A program made the position numbers and the translations under genes. From contig CAVXTL010000002.1 of assembly GCA_963764665.1 (NCBI GenBank), forward strand, positions 62,001 through 126,000: a stretch of DNA of 64,000 bases, given 5' to 3'. The DNA comes from JACVRW01 sp963764665 (GTDB lineage: Bacteria > Actinomycetota > Thermoleophilia > Solirubrobacterales > Thermoleophilaceae). The notes beneath the pieces were generated by a model. It was given only the letters and a program-made list of their open reading frames with translations. It was not told the origin of the DNA and searched no databases. Positions 8,507 to 15,963 of this stretch are shown here, one piece after another (the stretch's first letter is position 1; each line of letters begins with the position of its first letter).

Positions 8507-8544
8507 GTGTCATTAGGTACTGCAGTGCAGCACCTAAGTGCCAC
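8507..8544. repeat. Long imperfect palindrome
   Basis: The core at 8513-8537 runs TTAGGT..CTGCA to TGCAG..ACCTAA with a single mismatch per arm, and the similarity continues outward as GTGTCA at 8507-8512 against TGCCAC at 8539-8544. It lies between the lipoprotein gene and the leftward terminator, in a region with no gene. It could be a hairpin in the lipoprotein transcript, an operator or a small mobile-element remnant. There is no T run after it on the plus strand, so it is not a classical terminator. Confidence 0.5.
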
Positions 8545-8567
8545 GGTCGATGGCGACCCGGGGCACT

Positions 8568-8609
8568 AAAAAAGCCCCGCCCCCGCCGGCAAGCCGACGG
8601 GGACGGGGC
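8568..8609 (-). terminator. Strong intrinsic terminator (leftward)
   Basis: The minus strand has a near-perfect GC hairpin of about 17 base pairs (8574-8609; arms beginning GCCCCG and ending CGGGGC, loop near TT) followed at once by six T (8573-8568). It would end transcripts coming from the helicase gene at 8741 or from the possible small RNA just upstream of it. It is the clearest intrinsic terminator in the window. Confidence 0.85.
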
Positions 8610-8613
8610 GGCG

Positions 8614-8701
8614 GCGGCTAGGGCCGCAGCTTGAGGGGTTGACCCGGCCTCTAAGGGCCGTCCCTCTGCCCATCGGCGGTTCAGCCACGTCCTTTAGCCG
8701 C
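8614..8701 (-). ncRNA. Possible structured RNA ahead of the terminator
   Basis: A perfect seven-base closing stem (GCGGCTA at 8614-8620 with TAGCCGC at 8695-8701) encloses about 74 bases with three smaller hairpins: 8622-8626 with 8645-8649, 8655-8658 with 8668-8671, and 8675-8677 with 8684-8686. On the minus strand it is followed after four bases by the terminator hairpin. That layout, a multibranched closed domain plus terminator, fits a small RNA or an orphan riboswitch-like domain. No leftward gene lies beyond it, and no known RNA class was recognised by eye. It may simply be the GC-rich 3' untranslated region of the helicase gene. Confidence 0.3.
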
Positions 8702-8740
8702 GGGTGCATCCACCTCGATCCGGCGTCGAGCCGGGCGCGC

Positions 8741-11005
8741 CTACGAGGTCGACATGCGGGTCAGGACCTCGCGCGCGCCGCGCTTGTTCAGCGGCTCGTT
8801 GAGGTTCCCGCACTTGGGTGACTGCACGCACGACGGGCAGCCGGACCTGCAGGGGCACTCGGCTATCAGCCGCAGAGCGTCGTCCACCAGGCCCTCGAAG
8901 CGCTCGTAGCCCGCTCTCGTCAGGCCCACCCCGCCGGGATGGCCGTCGTAGATGAAGATCGTGGCCCGGCCCGTCTGGAGGTGGAAGGCCGTGGACAGGC
9001 CGCCGATGTCCCAGCGGTCGCACATGGCGATCAGCGGGAGCACGGCGATCTGGGCGTGCTCGGCCGCGTGCAACGAACCCTGGAGCGCGTCGAGCGGGAA
9101 CTCGTCGCGCAGCAGCGTGTCGGGCAGCTCGTACCAGAGCGCCTGCGTCACGAAGTCCTGCTCGGGCAGCTCGAGCGCCAGCAGGTCGAGCACGCGGTGG
9201 TCGGTCACGTGCTTGCGCTGGTAGGCCACCACCTGCTCGGTCACGGAGACGATCCCGAACGACAGCTCGACCCCGCAGCACTTGCGCCGCTCGCGGGTCT
9301 CCTCGATGTAGGTCTCCGACTCCTTCTTCGCCTGCGTGTACCAATCGCCGCGGAACGGGCTCACCACCGCTCGGCCCTGCGTCAGGTCCAGGTCCTCGAC
9401 CTCGTAGGCCGCGCCCATGTGCAGGTACACCGCCCCCGGATGGACGGCAGAGTGCGCCCGCGCCGCCTCCACGGTGCCGATCAGCTCGCCGCGGGATGAC
9501 TCCACGATCGCCACCGAGTCGGCCGACGCCGAGCGCAGGGCGATGGACGCCGCCGGGTAGCCCGAGCCGCGGGGGAGGTAGCGGCCCCCACGCTCGCGGA
9601 GACGGCCCACGCTCACGAGCCGCCGTGCCTGCGATTCCCAGTTGCTGCCGAACACGTCCTCGTCCTCACCGGTCAGCGGCAGCTCGTACGCGGCGGCGGC
9701 GAGGTGCGCAAGGAAGATCTCCTCGGACTCGTGGTCGAGGATCGCCCGCTCCACCGGCCGGTCGAGGAACTCGTCGGGGTGGCGGCAGAAGAACTGGTCG
9801 AGCGCGTCCTCGCCCGCCACGTACATCGCCAGCCCGGGCGCGCGCCGTCCGGCGCGCCCCCACATCTGGCGCAGGCTGGCGACCGTGCCCGGGAAGGTCA
9901 CGCAGATCGCCGCGTCCAGCTCGCCGATGTCGATGCCCAGCTCGAGCGCGTTGGTGGCCACGACCGCCAGCAGCTCACCCTCGGCCAGCCGGCGCTCGAG
10001 CTCGCGCCGCTGGGCCGGCGTGTAGCCGGCGCGGTATGGGGCGATCCGCTCGGCCAGGTCGTCGCGGCCGGCGTCCTCCAGGCGCTGGCGGGCGAAGCGC
10101 TGGATCAGCTCCACGCCCCGGCGCGACCTCAGGAAGCAGATGGTGCGCACGTCGTGCAGCACCAGGTCGGCGAGCAGGTTGGCCGCCTCGGAGAGGGCGG
10201 ACGCGCGCTGCCCGAGCGCCTCGTTCACGAGCGGCGGGTTCCACATCGCGATCCGCCGCTCCGCCCGCGGTGCGCCGTCGCGGTCCACGAGTGTGAAGTC
10301 GAGACCCGTCAGGCGCTCGGCCAGCTCCACCGGGTTGGCGATCGTGGCGCTAGTGAGCACGAAGCGCGGCTCGGTGCCGTAGGCGCGCGCGAGCCTGCGC
10401 AGGCGGCGCAGCACGTTGGCCACGTGGGAGCCGAACACGCCGCGGTACACGTGCGCCTCGTCCACCACCACCCACGCGAGGTTGGCGAGCACGTCGCCCC
10501 ACGTCTGATGGTTGGGCAGCACCCCCATGTGGAGCATGTCCGGGTTCGTGAGGATCAGGTTCGAGCGGCGGCGGATGGCGGCGCGCTCCTCCTTCGGGGT
10601 GTCGCCGTCGTAGATCGCCTGGCGCAGGAACTTCAGGCCGAGGCGCGCCAGGCCGCGTGCCTGGTCCTGGGCGAGCGCCTTGGTCGGATACAGGTACAGA
10701 GCGCGCGCGCTGGGATCGCGGGCGAGCGTGTCGAGCACCGGGAGGTTGAACGCCAGCGACTTGCCGCTGGCCGTGGCCGTGGTCACGATCGTGTGGCCGC
10801 GGCGAGCCGCGTCGAGCGTGTCGGCCTGGTGCGACCAGAGACAGTCGATCCCGGCGAGGGCCTCGAGCAGAGCCGGGTGGAGATCGTCCGGGACGGGCGT
10901 GCGCGAGCCGGCGAGAGCGCCCTCGCGGGCGGTGCGAACGAGCTCCTCGTCGCGCCCCTTCTCCAGCACCGGCTCCCAGGCGTAGGTCGTGGGAGCGGAG
11001 GACAC
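8741..11005 (-). CDS. MrfA/YprA-like DEAD/DEAH-box helicase with C-terminal four-cysteine domain
   Basis: 754 residues. ATPase motifs are visible: ATASGKS (Walker A), VVVDEAH (Walker B), LTSATI (motif III), and in the second lobe TNALELGIDIG and QMWGRAGRR. The C-terminal part (about 560-754) is the DUF1998 region with a zinc-type cluster CPCRSGCPSCVQSPKCGN. MrfA-type helicases act in excision of mitomycin-type DNA lesions; this role is inferred from the family. The start is GTG 11005, eight bases after a TACTAT hexamer; a longer reading frame upstream is low-complexity and antisense to gpgS. The strong terminator at 8568 follows. Confidence 0.88.
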   Translation of the reverse strand: MSSAPTTYAWEPVLEKGRDEELVRTAREGALAGSRTPVPDDLHPALLEALAGIDCLWSHQADTLDAARRGHTIVTTATASGKSLAFNLPVLDTLARDPSARALYLYPTKALAQDQARGLARLGLKFLRQAIYDGDTPKEERAAIRRRSNLILTNPDMLHMGVLPNHQTWGDVLANLAWVVVDEAHVYRGVFGSHVANVLRRLRRLARAYGTEPRFVLTSATIANPVELAERLTGLDFTLVDRDGAPRAERRIAMWNPPLVNEALGQRASALSEAANLLADLVLHDVRTICFLRSRRGVELIQRFARQRLEDAGRDDLAERIAPYRAGYTPAQRRELERRLAEGELLAVVATNALELGIDIGELDAAICVTFPGTVASLRQMWGRAGRRAPGLAMYVAGEDALDQFFCRHPDEFLDRPVERAILDHESEEIFLAHLAAAAYELPLTGEDEDVFGSNWESQARRLVSVGRLRERGGRYLPRGSGYPAASIALRSASADSVAIVESSRGELIGTVEAARAHSAVHPGAVYLHMGAAYEVEDLDLTQGRAVVSPFRGDWYTQAKKESETYIEETRERRKCCGVELSFGIVSVTEQVVAYQRKHVTDHRVLDLLALELPEQDFVTQALWYELPDTLLRDEFPLDALQGSLHAAEHAQIAVLPLIAMCDRWDIGGLSTAFHLQTGRATIFIYDGHPGGVGLTRAGYERFEGLVDDALRLIAECPCRSGCPSCVQSPKCGNLNEPLNKRGAREVLTRMSTS

Positions 11006-11027
11006 GGACTGCCATAGTACGCGCGGT

Positions 11028-11879
11028 TTGATCGGCCTCCACCACCATTCCGAATTCCCCCTGGAACTGCTGCTCGACCGCAAGCGGGAGCCGGTCACGG
11101 TGGTGCTCCCCACGCGCGAGGTGGCGGACACGATCGGGTCGATCGTCGAGAGCCTGCTGGCGCTCCCCGAGCTCGTGGACCAGGTGCTCGTGGTGGACGC
11201 GGCCTCCGAGGACGGGACCGCCGAGCTGGCCGAGCGCCTCGGCGCCGAGGTGCACCAGGAGGCCGACCTGATGCCGGAGCTGGGTCCGCCGCTCGGCAAG
11301 GGCGACGCGATGTGGCGGGCGCTGTCGGTGGCTCGCGGCGAGCTGATCGCCTACCTCGACTCGGACACGCGCCGCTTCTCGGCCCACTTCGCCACCGGCA
11401 TGCTCGGCCCGCTGCTGCTGGACCCGGGAGCGCGCTTCGTGAAGGGCACGTTCAGGCGCCCGTTCGCCACGCCCGGGGGGCAGGAGCTGCCCGCGGACGG
11501 CGGCAGGGTCACGGAGCTGATGGCGCGGCCGCTCCTGGCGGCGTTCTACCCCGAGCTGGCCGGCTTCGTTCAGCCGCTGGCGGGCGAGGTGGCGGCGCGG
11601 CGCGAGCTCTTCCACCGCCTTCCCTTCGTCACCGGATATGCGGTCGAGACCGCGATGCTGCTGGACGCTCACGAGCTGCTCGGCGGCACCGAGGGCATGG
11701 TCGAGGTGGACCTGGACGTGCGCCGCAACCGCCACAAGCCGCTGGCCGAGCTGGGGCCGATGGCGGACGAGGTGCTGCGGGTGGTGGCCGACCGCCTGCG
11801 CCGGGACGGGCGGCTGCTCGCCGCCGAGGACCCGCTCGTGGCGCGCCCGCCCTTCGCCAGCCTGCGCATCGCCGCCTGA
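11028..11879 (+). CDS. gpgS: Glucosyl-3-phosphoglycerate synthase (GT81 family)
   Basis: About 283 residues. GT-A fold glycosyltransferase that moves glucose from NDP-glucose to 3-phosphoglycerate. Landmarks are VVLPTREVADTIGSIVESL at the nucleotide-binding start, VLVVDAASEDGTAE, LGKGDAMWRAL and the metal-binding YLDSDTR. The N-terminal LHHHSEFPLE is typical of this family. I place the start at TTG 11028, since the only ATG upstream (10989) overlaps the helicase coding region; 22 bases separate the divergent starts. The next gene encodes a phosphatase three bases downstream, which makes the two-step glucosylglycerate route the best reading. Confidence 0.85.
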   Translation: MIGLHHHSEFPLELLLDRKREPVTVVLPTREVADTIGSIVESLLALPELVDQVLVVDAASEDGTAELAERLGAEVHQEADLMPELGPPLGKGDAMWRALSVARGELIAYLDSDTRRFSAHFATGMLGPLLLDPGARFVKGTFRRPFATPGGQELPADGGRVTELMARPLLAAFYPELAGFVQPLAGEVAARRELFHRLPFVTGYAVETAMLLDAHELLGGTEGMVEVDLDVRRNRHKPLAELGPMADEVLRVVADRLRRDGRLLAAEDPLVARPPFASLRIAA

Positions 11880-11882
11880 GCG

Positions 11883-12716
11883 GTGGCCGTCCGCTGCGTC
11901 TACACGGACCTCGACGGGACGCTGCTCGGCCGCGGCGCGTCGCTGTTCCGCGACGCCGAGGGGCAGTTCACGCTGCTCCCCGCCCGCGCCCTCGAGGTCT
12001 GCCACCGCGCCGGAGCGGAGGTGGTGATCAAGTCTGGGCGCCGCCGCGCCCAGGTGATGGAGGACGCCCGGCTGCTCGGGCAGTCCGCCTACATCTTCGA
12101 GATGGGCTCCGGACTCGTGATCGACGGCGAGCTCACCTGGCTCACCGGCGAGTGGGCGCCCGGCGAGGAGAGCGTGCACGCCCAGATCGCCGCGTCCGGG
12201 GCCCCCGACGCGCTCCTCGAGGAGTTCCCGGGGCTGATCGAGCCGCACGCCCCCTGGCACCTCGAGCGCGAGGTCTCGCACCTGTTCCGCGGGCTCGTGG
12301 AGGAGGGCGCGGCCAACGCGCTGCTCGCCGAGCGCGGGCACGCGGGGCTGCGGCTCGTGGACAACGGGACGATCGGCCGCCACGAGACGGCGCTGGACCT
12401 GCCGGGCACCCCGCGCGCCTACCACCTGATTCCCGCCGCGACCTCCAAGGCGGCGGCCGTGGAGCGTCACATGCGCGCGCGCGGCTACGCGCCCGAGGAG
12501 TGCATCGCCGTCGGCGACTCGGTGGAGGACATCGCCGTGGCCGCCGTCGTGGGGCGCTTCTTCCTCGTGGCCAACGCGGAGCTCGGCCTTGCCTCCGCGC
12601 CCGGGAACGTGGAGCGGACCGAGGGCGCGATGGGGGAGGGCTTCTACGAGGCGGTTGCGCTCGGTCGCGTAGGGCGCTGGCGGCACGCTCGGCCGGGTGC
12701 GCTCGAGGTCACTTAG
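11883..12716 (+). CDS. HAD-family phosphatase, probable glucosyl-3-phosphoglycerate phosphatase
   Basis: 277 residues from GTG 11883. HAD motif I YTDLDGTLL and motif IV GDSVEDIAV frame a type IIB cap, the arrangement of mannosyl/glucosyl-3-phosphoglycerate phosphatases. A basic IKSGRRRAQV stretch may bind the phosphate. It follows gpgS by three bases, so I infer that it dephosphorylates the GpgS product to glucosylglycerate, a compatible solute and precursor of methylglucose polysaccharides. Its stop codon doubles as part of the TAGGGT promoter element of the next gene. Sequence alone does not separate it from other sugar phosphatases. Confidence 0.75.
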   Translation: MAVRCVYTDLDGTLLGRGASLFRDAEGQFTLLPARALEVCHRAGAEVVIKSGRRRAQVMEDARLLGQSAYIFEMGSGLVIDGELTWLTGEWAPGEESVHAQIAASGAPDALLEEFPGLIEPHAPWHLEREVSHLFRGLVEEGAANALLAERGHAGLRLVDNGTIGRHETALDLPGTPRAYHLIPAATSKAAAVERHMRARGYAPEECIAVGDSVEDIAVAAVVGRFFLVANAELGLASAPGNVERTEGAMGEGFYEAVALGRVGRWRHARPGALEVT

Positions 12717-12719
12717 GGT
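12714..12719 (+). promoter_or_regulatory. -10 element TAGGGT for the peroxidase gene
   Basis: TAGGGT ends exactly six bases before the ATG at 12726, so transcription should begin at or next to the start codon (leaderless). Its first three bases are the stop codon of the preceding phosphatase gene. Confidence 0.5.
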
Positions 12720-12725
12720 GCGCAC

Positions 12726-13658
12726 ATGGACGAGTTCGCGGAGCAGGTCGTCAACGCCCTCAACGACCTGACCGGGAGGCACGAAGGTCACCGCTCGGCG
12801 CACGCCAAGGGCACGCTGATGGCCGGCACGTTCACGCCGTCCGGCGCCGGGCTCACCACGGCGGCGCACATGTCGGGCGACCCGGTGCCCGTGACGGTGC
12901 GCTTCTCGAACGGGAGCGGCAACCCGCACGCGGCGGACTACGCGCAGGAGGGCCGCGGGATGGCGGTCAAGTGGTACCTGCCGGACGGCTCCCGCACCGA
13001 CGTGGTCACGATCGACCAGCCCTGCTTCTTCGCGCGCACGCCCGAGGACTTCCTCGAGTTCGCACGGGCTCGCAAGCCCGACCCCGAGACCGGCGAGCCC
13101 GACATGGCGAAGGTCGGCGCGTATCTCGGCGAGCACCCGGAGGCGCTGCCCAACATCCAGCACTTCCTGTCGAGCACGCCGCCGGAGAGCTACGTGACGT
13201 GCGCGTACAACTCGCTGCACTCGTTCCGCTGGACCGACCCCGACGGCACCTCGCGGTGGGTCCGCTATCGCTTCGAGCCCGAGGCCGGCGAGAGCAGGCT
13301 CGACGCGGAGGAGGCCAAGAGCCGCGGCCGCGAGTACCTCCAGGAGGACATCGTGACCCGCGCCGGGGCGGCCTTCCGGATGCTCGTGGTGATCGCGGAC
13401 GAGGGCGACCCGATCGACGACCCGACCGCCGAGTGGCCGGCGGAGCGCGAGCGTGTGGAGGTCGGCCGGCTCGAGCTGACCGGTCCCGAGACCGGACGTG
13501 AGAAGGACGGCGACGTGCTGGTGTTCGACCCTGTCCGGGTGACCGATGGGATCGAGACGAGCGACGACCCCATCCTGCATTTCCGCTCGCGCGCGTACAG
13601 GACGTCGGTCGGACGGCGCAGCGCGGCTGCGGAGCAGACCGCTGCTGTAGACCCCTAG
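12726..13658 (+). CDS. Catalase-family heme peroxidase (SrpA-like)
   Basis: 310 residues, far shorter than a full catalase (about 480-500) and lacking its C-terminal lobe. The distal histidine lies in HRSAHAKGTLMAGTF, the conserved VRFSNGSGNP follows, and the proximal heme-ligand tyrosine is in SRAYRTSVGRR near the C-terminus. Such small catalase-fold proteins act as organic peroxidases or bind allene-oxide-type substrates. There is no signal peptide, so it is cytoplasmic. Transcribed from its own leaderless promoter; its stop shares the CTAG tetranucleotide with the convergent glycerate kinase gene. Confidence 0.88.
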   Translation: MDEFAEQVVNALNDLTGRHEGHRSAHAKGTLMAGTFTPSGAGLTTAAHMSGDPVPVTVRFSNGSGNPHAADYAQEGRGMAVKWYLPDGSRTDVVTIDQPCFFARTPEDFLEFARARKPDPETGEPDMAKVGAYLGEHPEALPNIQHFLSSTPPESYVTCAYNSLHSFRWTDPDGTSRWVRYRFEPEAGESRLDAEEAKSRGREYLQEDIVTRAGAAFRMLVVIADEGDPIDDPTAEWPAERERVEVGRLELTGPETGREKDGDVLVFDPVRVTDGIETSDDPILHFRSRAYRTSVGRRSAAAEQTAAVDP

Positions 13659-14638
13659 AGGCCCTCCACCACGGCCACAAGCCCCGCGCCGGCGCGCTCC
13701 AGCTCGTCGAGCGTCGTGGCCTCCGTGACCGAGGCCAGGTCGAGGATGCGCTCGGCGAACGGGTCGAGCTCGGAGCGGCCGACCACGGCGTGACAGGCCA
13801 CCCCTCCCTGCCGGCAGCGCGTGGCCACCTCTCCCGCGATCTTCCCGTGGAGGCTCTGCTCGTCGAGGCTGCCCTCGCCGGTGACCACGAAGGTCGCGGC
13901 ACGCATGAGGCCGTCGAAGCCGAGGGCGTCCAGCACGAACGGGGCGCCGGGAACCAACCGCGCCCCGCGCGCCGCCCAGAGCCCTCCCGACAGGCCCCCG
14001 GCGGCGCCGGTCATCGGCTCGCCGGCCGGGTTGCGCGGCCAGGTGCCGGCGAGCTTGGCCAGCCGGCGCTCCAGCCGCTTCACCATCGCGGGGTCCGCCC
14101 CCTTCTGCGGGGCGAACACGCGCGGCGCGGCCTCGAACGGCGTGCGCACGTCGCACACCACCTCGAGGTCCACGTCCACGCCCGCCTCGTCGAGCGCCTC
14201 CAGCGCCCCGGCGCCGCCGTCGGTGGTGGCCGAGCCGCCCACGGTCACCACCACACGCTCGGCGCCGGCCGCCACGGCGGCCGCGATCAGCTCGCCCGTG
14301 CCGCGGGTGCTCGCGCCCCAGGCGTCGCGCTCGCCCTCCTTCACGAGCCCGAGGCCGCTCGCTCGCGCCGTCTCCACCAGCGCCGTGCGGCCGTCGGCAA
14401 GCAGCGCGAACTCCGCGCTCACGGGACGGCCGAGCGGATCGCTCACGGTCGCGCTGCGGCGCTCGCCTTCGAGCGTGGCCAGGAGCGCGTCCATCGTGCC
14501 CTCGCCGCCGTCGGCCACCGGCAGCTCCACGGCCTCGCGGCCCGCGCTGCGCAGCCCGGTGGCGATGGCGGCGGCCACCTCGGCGGCGCCGAAGGTGCCC
14601 TTGAAGCTGTCGGGGGCTACGAGTGCCGGGCCGCTCAC
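13655..14638 (-). CDS. Glycerate kinase (GlxK/GarK family)
   Basis: 327 residues. It opens with the family signature ALVAPDSFKGTFGAAEVA and has GGEGTMDALLATLEG, VVTVGGSATTDGGAGAL and the C-terminal FVVTGEGSLDEQSLHGK with its catalytic-site residues. The enzyme phosphorylates D-glycerate with ATP; members of this family usually give 2-phosphoglycerate. Its GTG overlaps the stop of the macrodomain gene (GTGA). It converges on the gpgS cluster, and recycling of glycerate from glucosylglycerate is a plausible link. Confidence 0.92.
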   Translation of the reverse strand: MSGPALVAPDSFKGTFGAAEVAAAIATGLRSAGREAVELPVADGGEGTMDALLATLEGERRSATVSDPLGRPVSAEFALLADGRTALVETARASGLGLVKEGERDAWGASTRGTGELIAAAVAAGAERVVVTVGGSATTDGGAGALEALDEAGVDVDLEVVCDVRTPFEAAPRVFAPQKGADPAMVKRLERRLAKLAGTWPRNPAGEPMTGAAGGLSGGLWAARGARLVPGAPFVLDALGFDGLMRAATFVVTGEGSLDEQSLHGKIAGEVATRCRQGGVACHAVVGRSELDPFAERILDLASVTEATTLDELERAGAGLVAVVEGL

Positions 14639-15120
14639 AGCTCGGCGCTGAACGCTTGCTCGGCGGCCTGGCCGTGCACGGCGAACACAATCCGCTCGAG
14701 CGCTCCGTCGTGCTCGCGCGCGACGCCCACCATGATCCGCGCCGCGTCATCGAGCGGGAAGCGGCCCACGCCGGTGCCGAACGCCACCAGCGCCAGCGAG
14801 CGGCAGCCGAGCCGCTCCGCGGCCGCCAGCGTCGAGCGGGTCGCCTGCTCCACGATCTCGGCAGATGTGGGACCGCCGAGCTCCATCGTGGCGGCGTGGA
14901 TCACCCAGCGTGCCGGCAGATCGCCGGCGCCGGTCTCCACGGCGTCGCCGAGACCGATCGGAGCACGCTCGTTCGACTCGCGCTGGATCTCCGGCCCGCC
15001 GGCGCGCGAGATGGCGCCGGCCACGCCGCCGCCGTGGGCCAGCTGCGTGTTGGCCGCGTTGGCGATGGCGTCCACCTCGAGCTTCGTCACATCCGCCTGC
15101 GCCACCTCGAGCCGCGCCAC
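14635..15120 (-). CDS. Macrodomain (ADP-ribose-binding) protein
   Basis: 161 residues, a single macrodomain. Key signatures are ADVTKLEVDAIANAANTQL, the GGGVAGAI loop and the phosphate-binding GTGVGRFP loop. Stand-alone macrodomains hydrolyse ADP-ribose 1''-phosphate, O-acetyl-ADP-ribose or ADP-ribosylated substrates. The GTG at 15120 lies seven bases after a CAGGAT hexamer. The gene is translationally coupled to glycerate kinase, an uncommon pairing. Divergent from the DGPF/sigma cluster through a 21-base gap. Confidence 0.88.
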   Translation of the reverse strand: MARLEVAQADVTKLEVDAIANAANTQLAHGGGVAGAISRAGGPEIQRESNERAPIGLGDAVETGAGDLPARWVIHAATMELGGPTSAEIVEQATRSTLAAAERLGCRSLALVAFGTGVGRFPLDDAARIMVGVAREHDGALERIVFAVHGQAAEQAFSAEL

Positions 15121-15126
15121 ACGGCA

Positions 15127-15133
15127 TATCCTG
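15127..15133. promoter_or_regulatory. Shared divergent -10 element
   Basis: TATCCT (15127-15132) precedes the rightward ATG at 15142 by nine bases, and the complementary CAGGAT (15133-15128) precedes the leftward GTG at 15120 by seven bases. The same few bases appear to serve both start sites, so the macrodomain operon and the DGPF cluster may compete for polymerase. Confidence 0.4.
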
Positions 15134-15141
15134 CCCGACGG

Positions 15142-15489
15142 ATGAGGTTCATGCTCGCGATCTACTCCGACGAGACGTCGTGGTGGCAGGACACGCCGGC
15201 GGACGAGATGGAGGCGACCCTGGCCGCCTACGGCGCCTTCTCGGACGAGGCTCGGGCGTCCGGGGTCCTCGTCAGCGAGGCCGGCCTCGAGCCGCCGCCC
15301 GAGGCGAAGACGGTCCGGATTAGGAGCGGCGCGACCGTAGTCACCGACGGGCCGTACGCCGAGAGCAAGGAGCAGCTCGGCGGGTTCTACGTGCTGGATT
15401 GCGCGACGATCGACGAGGCCGCGGAGTGGGCCGCCAGGCTGCCGATCGGCGACGACGGATGCGTGGAGATCCGCGCGATCATCGAGTAG
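15142..15489 (+). CDS. DGPF (YCII-like) domain protein 1
   Basis: 115 residues, one dimeric alpha+beta barrel. The diagnostic motif is TDGPYAESKEQLGGFYVLD. The DGPF family is found next to ECF42-type sigma factors; no enzymatic activity is established. First gene of a three-gene rightward cluster: a second DGPF protein and the sigma factor follow. Near-leaderless start (TATCCT nine bases upstream). Confidence 0.88.
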   Translation: MRFMLAIYSDETSWWQDTPADEMEATLAAYGAFSDEARASGVLVSEAGLEPPPEAKTVRIRSGATVVTDGPYAESKEQLGGFYVLDCATIDEAAEWAARLPIGDDGCVEIRAIIE

Positions 15490-15567
15490 CTGTCGATCTC
15501 GGGCCCTCCCGTTCGTCGTTAGGGTGAATGCGGCCGAAGGCGTCGCACGGACACAGGAGGTTCGACC

Positions 15568-15963
15568 ATGAAGTATCTGCTCGCGCTGTTCGGCGACGAG
15601 TCCCGCTGGGGACAGGCGACGCCGGAGCAGCAGGCCGCCTCGATGAAGGGCTGGGACGACTTCACGAAGGCCACCATCGAGGCCGGCGTGCACCTGGGCG
15701 GCGAGGGCCTGCAGCCAAGCGCCACGGCCACCACGGTGGGGATCCCGGAGAGCGGCGATCCGATCGTGAGCGACGGCCCGTTCGCCGAGACCAAGGAGCA
15801 GCTCGCCGGCTACTACCTGCTCGACTGCAAGGACCTCGACGACGTGCTCGGATGGGCCAAGCGGATCCCCATGGCCGGTGGCACGGTGGAGGTCCGGCCG
15901 GTGATGGACTACGAGGCGCGCGGCTCGGAGGCCCACTCGAACGAGGCGGGGGCCGCCCGGTAG
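15568..15963 (+). CDS. DGPF (YCII-like) domain protein 2
   Basis: 131 residues. Core motif SDGPFAETKEQLAGYYLLD, then a C-terminal tail (about 112-131) rich in Glu, Ala and Ser. The ATG has a good AGGAGG site nine bases upstream, and a TAGGGT hexamer lies further up at about 15520, so this gene may be transcribed separately from the first DGPF gene. It is about one-third identical by eye to DGPF protein 1, consistent with duplication. Its stop lies at the beginning of the sigma-factor reading frame. Confidence 0.9.
   Translation: MKYLLALFGDESRWGQATPEQQAASMKGWDDFTKATIEAGVHLGGEGLQPSATATTVGIPESGDPIVSDGPFAETKEQLAGYYLLDCKDLDDVLGWAKRIPMAGGTVEVRPVMDYEARGSEAHSNEAGAAR

Noticed and set aside
8614..8701. 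Assignment of the structured element to the SAM, c-di-AMP or SRP RNA class
   Set aside because: Short stretches resemble parts of SAM-I (GAGGGAC-GGCCC) and of the c-di-AMP riboswitch, but the order of conserved elements does not match either, and the SRP loop motifs are absent.
11006..11299. A 98-residue N-terminal extension of the helicase
   Set aside because: Low-complexity Ser-rich sequence antisense to gpgS; GTG 11005 with a TACTAT hexamer fits better.
10350..14750. A 1466-residue open frame on the minus strand, and a 729-residue frame on the plus strand at 11312-13501
   Set aside because: Both are shadows of gpgS, the phosphatase, peroxidase, kinase and helicase genes. They are Arg/Gly/Ala-rich, have no domain and arise from the strong GC bias at third positions.
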